A stretch of DNA of 10,538 nucleotides from Calditrichota bacterium. Lineage in GTDB: Bacteria; Electryoneota; RPQS01. The notes beneath the pieces are model-generated. The model was not told where the DNA came from and ran no database searches. It worked only from the letters and a program-made list of their open reading frames with translations. Both the position numbers and the translations under genes were made by a program. Where the stretch lies: assembly GCA_020057985.1 (NCBI GenBank), contig JAGVEU010000263.1, positions 1 to 10,538 of the forward strand. The letters are read 5' to 3'. Shown one piece after another: positions 7,143-10,538 of the stretch. How positions within the stretch are numbered: the stretch's first letter is position 1; every line of letters starts with the position of its first letter.

Positions 7143-8456
7143 ATGTCCAAAGCTGATCCAATTCCCGCTCCAACCTATCCTTCCGACATCATGGAAGAAG
7201 CAATAGATGCGCTGAAGTGCATTCGTTCCGGTGATACAGTACTCATCGGCTCCGGCTGCGCTGCGCCGCAACTCTTCGTGGATGCGCTTGTTGCTTGCGC
7301 CCCGCAACTCTATGATGTCGAGGTCATTCACCTCATGACCTTTGGCCGGGCGCCCTATGCCACCCCCGACATGATCGGTCATTTCCGTCACAATGCTTTT
7401 TTCACCGGCGGCAACGTGCGCGATGCGGTCAACGACGGTCGGGCCGACTATACGCCCGTTCATCTTGGCGAGATTCCCTCGCTCTTTCTGAGCGGGGAGA
7501 AACCCCTTGATGCCGTGCTGATGCAAGTCACTCCTCCGGATCATCATGGCTATTGCAGTCTCGGTATTGACTGTGCAATCACTCTTTCCGCCGCGCGTAT
7601 GGCCAAATACATCATCGCGCTTGTAAACCCGCAGATGCCCCGCGTGTACGGCGAGAATTTCCTCCACCAGTCGCGCTTTCACCGCATGGTGAATTTTGAT
7701 ACTCCGTTGCTCGAGTTGCCGCGCGTGCGAATGAACGACCTCAATGCCAAGATCGGGCAGCATGTCGCTGATCTTATTCCTAACGGAGCGTGTTTGCAAC
7801 TTGGCATCGGCGGAATTCCTGATGCTGTGCTGCATAATCTGCGCAACAAGAAAGACTTGGGCATGCACACCGAGATGTTCTCCGACGGCGCAGTGGAGCT
7901 TGCGCAGGAAGGCATCATCAATTGTCATCTGAAGAATGTTCACAAAGACAAGATGGTGGCGGCCTTCGTGCTCGGAACTCGCGTGCTCTTTGATTTTGTG
8001 AATAAAAATCCGATGGTCGAGTTTAGACCCGTGGATCATACCAACGACCCGTTCGTGATTGCCCGCAATGACAACATGATGTCTATCAACTCGGCGATTT
8101 CGGTGGACATTACCGGGCAAGTCAACTCCGATTCCATCGGCCACAGTATCTTCAGCGGCTTTGGCGGGCAGGTGGATTTCGTTCGCGGCGCGGCCCGCAG
8201 CAAAGGTGGCAAACCCATCATCGCCTTGCCTTCAACAACCAAGGATGACACCGTATCCAAGGTCGTGTTTGAACTCGAACCGGGAGCCGGTGTCGTCACC
8301 AGTCGTGCGGATGTGCACTACATCGCCACCGAATTCGGCGTCGCTTATCTTCACGGCAAAACCATCCGCGAGCGTGCCCTCGCGCTAATTGGCATCGCTC
8401 ATCCCAAGTTCCGCGATGAACTCCGCTTCCAAGCCAAAAAAGCTAAGATGATCTAA
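7143..8456 (+). CDS. Acetyl-CoA hydrolase/transferase family protein (probable 4-hydroxybutyrate or butyrate:acetyl-CoA CoA-transferase)
   Basis: A 437-residue cytoplasmic enzyme that moves coenzyme A between acyl-CoA and a free carboxylate, usually acetate. Length and sequence fit the family that includes 4-hydroxybutyrate CoA-transferase (Cat2/AbfT) and butyryl-CoA:acetate CoA-transferase. Visible landmarks are VLIGSGCAAPQLFVDAL near the N-terminus, LQLGIGGIPDAVL, the HTEMFSDGAVEL block whose Glu244 corresponds to the residue that forms the glutamyl-CoA thioester intermediate, the glycine-rich SGFGGQVDFVRGA loop, and the characteristic C-terminal segment ATEFGVAYLHGKTIRERA followed by LIGIAHPKFRDEL. 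ATG 7143 was chosen over an upstream in-frame TTG at 7083 because the latter lies almost at the transcription start and adds a non-family extension. No clear Shine-Dalgarno sequence precedes 7143. It stands alone between its own promoter and a terminator-like hairpin. The substrate cannot be fixed from sequence; fermentative or reverse butyrate/4-hydroxybutyrate metabolism is likely. Confidence 0.9.
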   Translation: MSKADPIPAPTYPSDIMEEAIDALKCIRSGDTVLIGSGCAAPQLFVDALVACAPQLYDVEVIHLMTFGRAPYATPDMIGHFRHNAFFTGGNVRDAVNDGRADYTPVHLGEIPSLFLSGEKPLDAVLMQVTPPDHHGYCSLGIDCAITLSAARMAKYIIALVNPQMPRVYGENFLHQSRFHRMVNFDTPLLELPRVRMNDLNAKIGQHVADLIPNGACLQLGIGGIPDAVLHNLRNKKDLGMHTEMFSDGAVELAQEGIINCHLKNVHKDKMVAAFVLGTRVLFDFVNKNPMVEFRPVDHTNDPFVIARNDNMMSINSAISVDITGQVNSDSIGHSIFSGFGGQVDFVRGAARSKGGKPIIALPSTTKDDTVSKVVFELEPGAGVVTSRADVHYIATEFGVAYLHGKTIRERALALIGIAHPKFRDELRFQAKKAKMI

Positions 8457-8459
8457 ACC

Positions 8460-8495
8460 CAATCTCCCCCTACTTCAGTAGGGGGATAAAGGGGG
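8460..8495. repeat. Short palindromic interspersed repeat, copy 1
   Basis: CCCCCTAC (8466-8473) pairs perfectly with GTAGGGGG (8478-8485) around the tetraloop TTCA, with flanks CAATCT on the left and ATAAAGGGGG on the right. It starts three bases after the CoA-transferase stop. A second copy in the same orientation at 10503-10538 matches at 33 of 36 positions. The element resembles REP or small MITE-like palindromes. It lacks a T-run, so it does not look like a terminator itself. Confidence 0.75.
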
Positions 8496-8524
8496 TAAGA
8501 GTCAAGCTTTATTCCCGTCGCTTA

Positions 8525-8557
8525 TTGAGAAAGTCCTCCGCAAAGAGGATTTTCTTA
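8525..8557 (+). terminator. Probable intrinsic terminator after the CoA-transferase gene
   Basis: GAAAGTCCTC (8529-8538) pairs with GAGGATTTTC (8545-8554) with one G-T wobble and a six-base loop (CGCAAA); the stem can extend outward to 8526-8557. The right arm itself carries TTTTCTT. The A-rich left arm would allow activity in both directions. It lies about 70 bases after the stop codon. Confidence 0.6.
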
Positions 8558-8809
8558 TGCACTTTATTATAGAAAAGTAGCCATTGCATCGGTCTGCCTG
8601 ATCTGCATGTTATTAGAGCAGGGGGCACACTCACCAATAGCGCCTGACTTCTGGTGAGCGCGTTCCTGCTAACCTGCGCATTGTATTTGAAGATCACTCG
8701 TGGCGGCCTCTGACCGCCTCCAGAGAAGAGGCGGCTTTGGCATTACTCGCCGAGGCAAATCTCAATAACGGCTCAGAGGATAGCGCCTCGTTAACATTTT
8801 CACATTTTC

Positions 8810-8841
8810 ATGACAATCTCGGTCCCTGACTTGCGTATATT
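8810..8841 (+). promoter_or_regulatory. Probable hemC promoter
   Basis: TATATT (8836-8841) is identical to the -10 box of the CoA-transferase promoter and is preceded by the same CG. A possible -35 box, ATGACA (8810-8815), is 20 bases away, which is longer than ideal. Transcription would start near 8848, about 30 bases before ATG 8879. The -10 box is the better-supported part. Confidence 0.45.
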
Positions 8842-8878
8842 GGACTTGCAAGTATTGATTCCACTCAAGGACACGGAT

Positions 8879-9769
8879 ATGGTTATCGGCACACGCGGGA
8901 GCGCATTGGCAAGGGTTCAGGCGGATTTCGTCGCTGATACTCTGGCTCAACGGCTGGGGGAAAGACCGCAAATCCTTATTATTCATACACAAGGAGATCG
9001 CGTCACAGATCGGCCGTTGCGTGAACTCGAAGGGCGCGGCTACTTCACAAAGGAAATCGAAGAGGCTTTGCTTGCCGGAACGATTGATGTCGCCGTTCAT
9101 TCCTTCAAGGATATGCCGTCAAAGTCACCGGATGGGCTGACTCTTGCTGCGGTTTCGAGTCGCGAAGACCCGGCAGATTTGTTGATCGTCAGGCCGGATG
9201 CTTATAGTCCTGATCTCGGAATCATACCGGTTGCAATCGGCGCCACTGTTGGGACAAGCGCTGTTCGCAGGGAATCCCAATTGAAAGCGCTAAGAAGTGA
9301 TATTCAAAGCAAAGACCTGCGCGGGAACGTGCCAACCCGTGTCTCCAAATTGGCAGACGGGCAATATGGGGCGATCTTCCTCGCTTCGGCAGGAGTGCGC
9401 CGACTGAATCTTGATTTGTCAGAGTTCAAGACAGCACGTCTGGACCCCACCAAGTTTGTGCCCTCTCCCGGACAAGGCGCGCTCGCGATTCAGATGCGAG
9501 TCAGCGATCCTCATTATGAAGAGGTAAACGCCGCTCTCCATGATGAAGCCACAGCGACAGCAACATCTATCGAACGTAGGGTTCAAGCTCAATTCGGTGG
9601 CGGCTGTGGACTGCCCCTCGGAGTTTATGCCCGATATGAGAATGGCCAATGGCAGGCTTATGGATACTGGGGCGGAAATAACTCATCTATTTGGGCCGAA
9701 ACCACGGGCAACAATCCAGAGCAAGTTGCTGACGAACTCTATTCCAAACTGCAGTTGAGCAATCCATGA
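8879..9769 (+). CDS. hemC: Hydroxymethylbilane synthase (porphobilinogen deaminase)
   Basis: This cytoplasmic enzyme joins four porphobilinogen molecules head to tail into hydroxymethylbilane, the linear precursor of haem, sirohaem and cobalamin. The product is 296 residues, close to the usual 300-310. It opens with VIGTRGSALARVQADFV, the family's N-terminal block, and has VHSFKDMPS with the catalytic Asp at residue 78, then RGNVPTRVSKL, SPGQGALAIQMR, and GGGCGLPLG with Cys243, to which the dipyrromethane cofactor is attached. Nothing essential is missing. The start at 8879 has AAGGA (8867-8871) upstream and gives the normal family N-terminus; the in-frame ATG at 8810 would add 23 unmatched residues and lies upstream of the likely promoter -10 box. 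Its stop overlaps the hemD start as ATGA. No hemA lies directly upstream, unlike in many bacterial hemACD clusters. Confidence 0.95.
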   Translation: MVIGTRGSALARVQADFVADTLAQRLGERPQILIIHTQGDRVTDRPLRELEGRGYFTKEIEEALLAGTIDVAVHSFKDMPSKSPDGLTLAAVSSREDPADLLIVRPDAYSPDLGIIPVAIGATVGTSAVRRESQLKALRSDIQSKDLRGNVPTRVSKLADGQYGAIFLASAGVRRLNLDLSEFKTARLDPTKFVPSPGQGALAIQMRVSDPHYEEVNAALHDEATATATSIERRVQAQFGGGCGLPLGVYARYENGQWQAYGYWGGNNSSIWAETTGNNPEQVADELYSKLQLSNP

Positions 9770-10524
9770 GCGGCCGAGTTCTCATCACTCGCGAACCCAA
9801 TCGCGCGGCAAGACTGCTCAAGTTGTTGCACGACGAGGGAATTGACGCCGTCGCAGTTCCTGTTACGGAAATTGTGAGTTATCGTGAAGACAAGCTGCTT
9901 CCTGATTTATCCAAGTTTCGTTGGCTTGCTTTTACCAGCGTGAACGCAGTCGTGGCTTTTGATGAAGTATTGAGAGCCGAACAAATCCTGTTGCCGACGG
10001 ATTTAAGAATTGCGGTTGTAGGTCCTGCCACCGGCTCTGAATGCGCTCATCGTCTTCGCAAGCCGGACTTGCTCGTAAAGCAAAATAACGCGGTCAGTCT
10101 CACCTATGCACTTATAGCAACAGATAAAGAGATCGCTGGCAACTCGATTCTGTGGCCCTGTGCTCGAACAGCCTTGCCGGATTTCGCAAGCCGTTTGACA
10201 AATGCCGGCGTGACAGTGATACCATTGCCATGCTATTCCACCGAACCGATTTCCGCCGAACTTCTGCGTACGCATCTTGTAACTGTAAGCCCTTGGGTTG
10301 TCGCTGTCTTTGCGGCGCCAAGCGCGGTAAGTTCATTCACAAACGCATGGCCAAAGCCGTGGGATTTCGAGTGCGTGGCCATCGGTACAACAACGGCGAA
10401 GACTCTTCTGACAGCAGGCGTTCAAAGCCCGATCATCAGTCTGGGTACAGACCCTCAGGATCTCTGTGACGCCATAAAAGTCGCCCTCGATCGCCGGAGA
10501 AACAATCTCCCCCTACTTCTGTAG
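9766..10524 (+). CDS. hemD: Uroporphyrinogen-III synthase
   Basis: The 252-residue product should close hydroxymethylbilane into uroporphyrinogen III while inverting ring D, the step after HemC. The family is poorly conserved, but the order of motifs fits: RVLITREPNRAARLLKLL at the N-terminus, WLAFTSVNAVVAF (about residue 53 on), IAVVGPATGSEC, then in the second lobe LPDFASRLTNAGVTVIPLPCY, VVAVFAAPSAVSSF (the usual 'TSPSxVxxF' position) and ECVAIGTTTAKTL. Length is normal for a stand-alone HemD. It overlaps hemC by four bases (ATGA), so both are co-translated. The last residues, NNLPLLL, and the TAG stop are encoded by a palindromic repeat (10503-10538); the ancestral C-terminus was probably replaced or extended by this element. 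Confidence 0.88.
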   Translation: MSGRVLITREPNRAARLLKLLHDEGIDAVAVPVTEIVSYREDKLLPDLSKFRWLAFTSVNAVVAFDEVLRAEQILLPTDLRIAVVGPATGSECAHRLRKPDLLVKQNNAVSLTYALIATDKEIAGNSILWPCARTALPDFASRLTNAGVTVIPLPCYSTEPISAELLRTHLVTVSPWVVAVFAAPSAVSSFTNAWPKPWDFECVAIGTTTAKTLLTAGVQSPIISLGTDPQDLCDAIKVALDRRRNNLPLLL

Positions 10525-10538
10525 GGGGATGAAGGAGG
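10503..10538. repeat. Short palindromic interspersed repeat, copy 2 (overlaps the end of hemD)
   Basis: CCCCCTAC (10509-10516) pairs with GTAGGGGG (10521-10528) around the loop TTCT. It matches copy 1 (8460-8495) at 33 of 36 positions; one difference is in the loop, so the stem is conserved. The hemD stop codon TAG (10522-10524) is part of the right arm. The element reaches the window edge and may continue. Confidence 0.75.

Larger units (their letters stand above)
8457..8878. other. 422-bp non-coding gap between the CoA-transferase gene and hemC
   Basis: No convincing gene is present on either strand. From left to right it holds a 36-bp palindromic repeat (8460-8495), a terminator-like hairpin (8525-8557), a set of three further hairpins (8617-8670, 8706-8734, 8751-8790), and the likely hemC promoter and ribosome site (8836-8870). 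A 62-codon open frame on the minus strand (8509-8697) matches nothing I know and covers two of the hairpins. Confidence 0.6.

Noticed and set aside
7137..8144. 335-codon open frame on the minus strand
   Set aside because: It lies entirely opposite the well-supported CoA-transferase gene, and its His/Arg-rich product has no recognisable motif.
8617..8670. Possible tRNA or known small RNA in the gap
   Set aside because: No cloverleaf, T-arm GTTCGA-type sequence or CCA end was found, and it does not match the SRP RNA, 6S or cobalamin riboswitch patterns I know.
8509..8697. 62-codon minus-strand frame in the gap before hemC
   Set aside because: It has no known similarity and overlaps a terminator-like hairpin and another hairpin.
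8810..8878. Upstream in-frame ATG for hemC
   Set aside because: It would add 23 residues absent from the family and lies before the likely promoter -10 box, while ATG 8879 has a good ribosome site.
8460..10538. Possible CRISPR array or composite transposon from the repeat pair
   Set aside because: There are only two copies about 2 kb apart, with ordinary hem genes between them and no transposase or cas gene in the window.

Overview
The window looks like a piece of an uncultured bacterium of the FCB superphylum (Bacteroidetes/Fibrobacteres/Chlorobi and related candidate phyla such as KSB1, Zixibacteria or Latescibacteria). This is an inference from gene content: a TonB-dependent receptor, a secreted protein ending in a Por-sorting/FlgD-like C-terminal domain (YPNPYKG motif, terminal DKFVVIK), a PorV/PorQ-type outer-membrane barrel and two lipoproteins, all on one strand and tightly packed. 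No species can be named from the sequence alone.

Region 1 (1-6973) is a five-gene, cell-envelope cluster read left to right: the 3' end of a TonB-dependent receptor; a 789-residue secreted protein with Asp-rich calcium-type repeats, an FN3-like module and a C-terminal sorting-like domain; a 337-residue lipoprotein of unknown function; a PorV/PorQ-like barrel; and a 622-residue lipoprotein with FN3/cadherin-like modules and a C-terminal glutamine-amidotransferase-like fold. Gaps are one base, a few tens of bases, or an ATGA overlap, so an operon is very likely. A strong intrinsic terminator at 6995-7029 closes it.

Region 2 (7040-8557) is a single-gene unit: a good sigma70-like promoter, an acetyl-CoA hydrolase/CoA-transferase family gene (437 residues, probably a 4-hydroxybutyrate or butyrate:acetyl-CoA transferase), a short palindromic repeat directly behind its stop codon, and a second terminator-like hairpin.

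Region 3 (8558-8878) is non-coding. It holds several hairpins of unknown meaning and the likely hemC promoter.

Region 4 (8879-10524) is hemC-hemD, two consecutive steps of tetrapyrrole synthesis (porphobilinogen to hydroxymethylbilane to uroporphyrinogen III), overlapping by ATGA. A second copy of the palindromic repeat sits at the end of hemD and supplies its last codons and its stop.

The most interesting points are the envelope operon as a possible cargo/carrier surface system, the 36-bp repeat pair with the hemD stop codon inside its hairpin, the structured gap before hemC, and a perfect hairpin inside the unusually long leader of the PorV-like gene. Nothing in the window is a clear-cut defence, mobile or CRISPR system.
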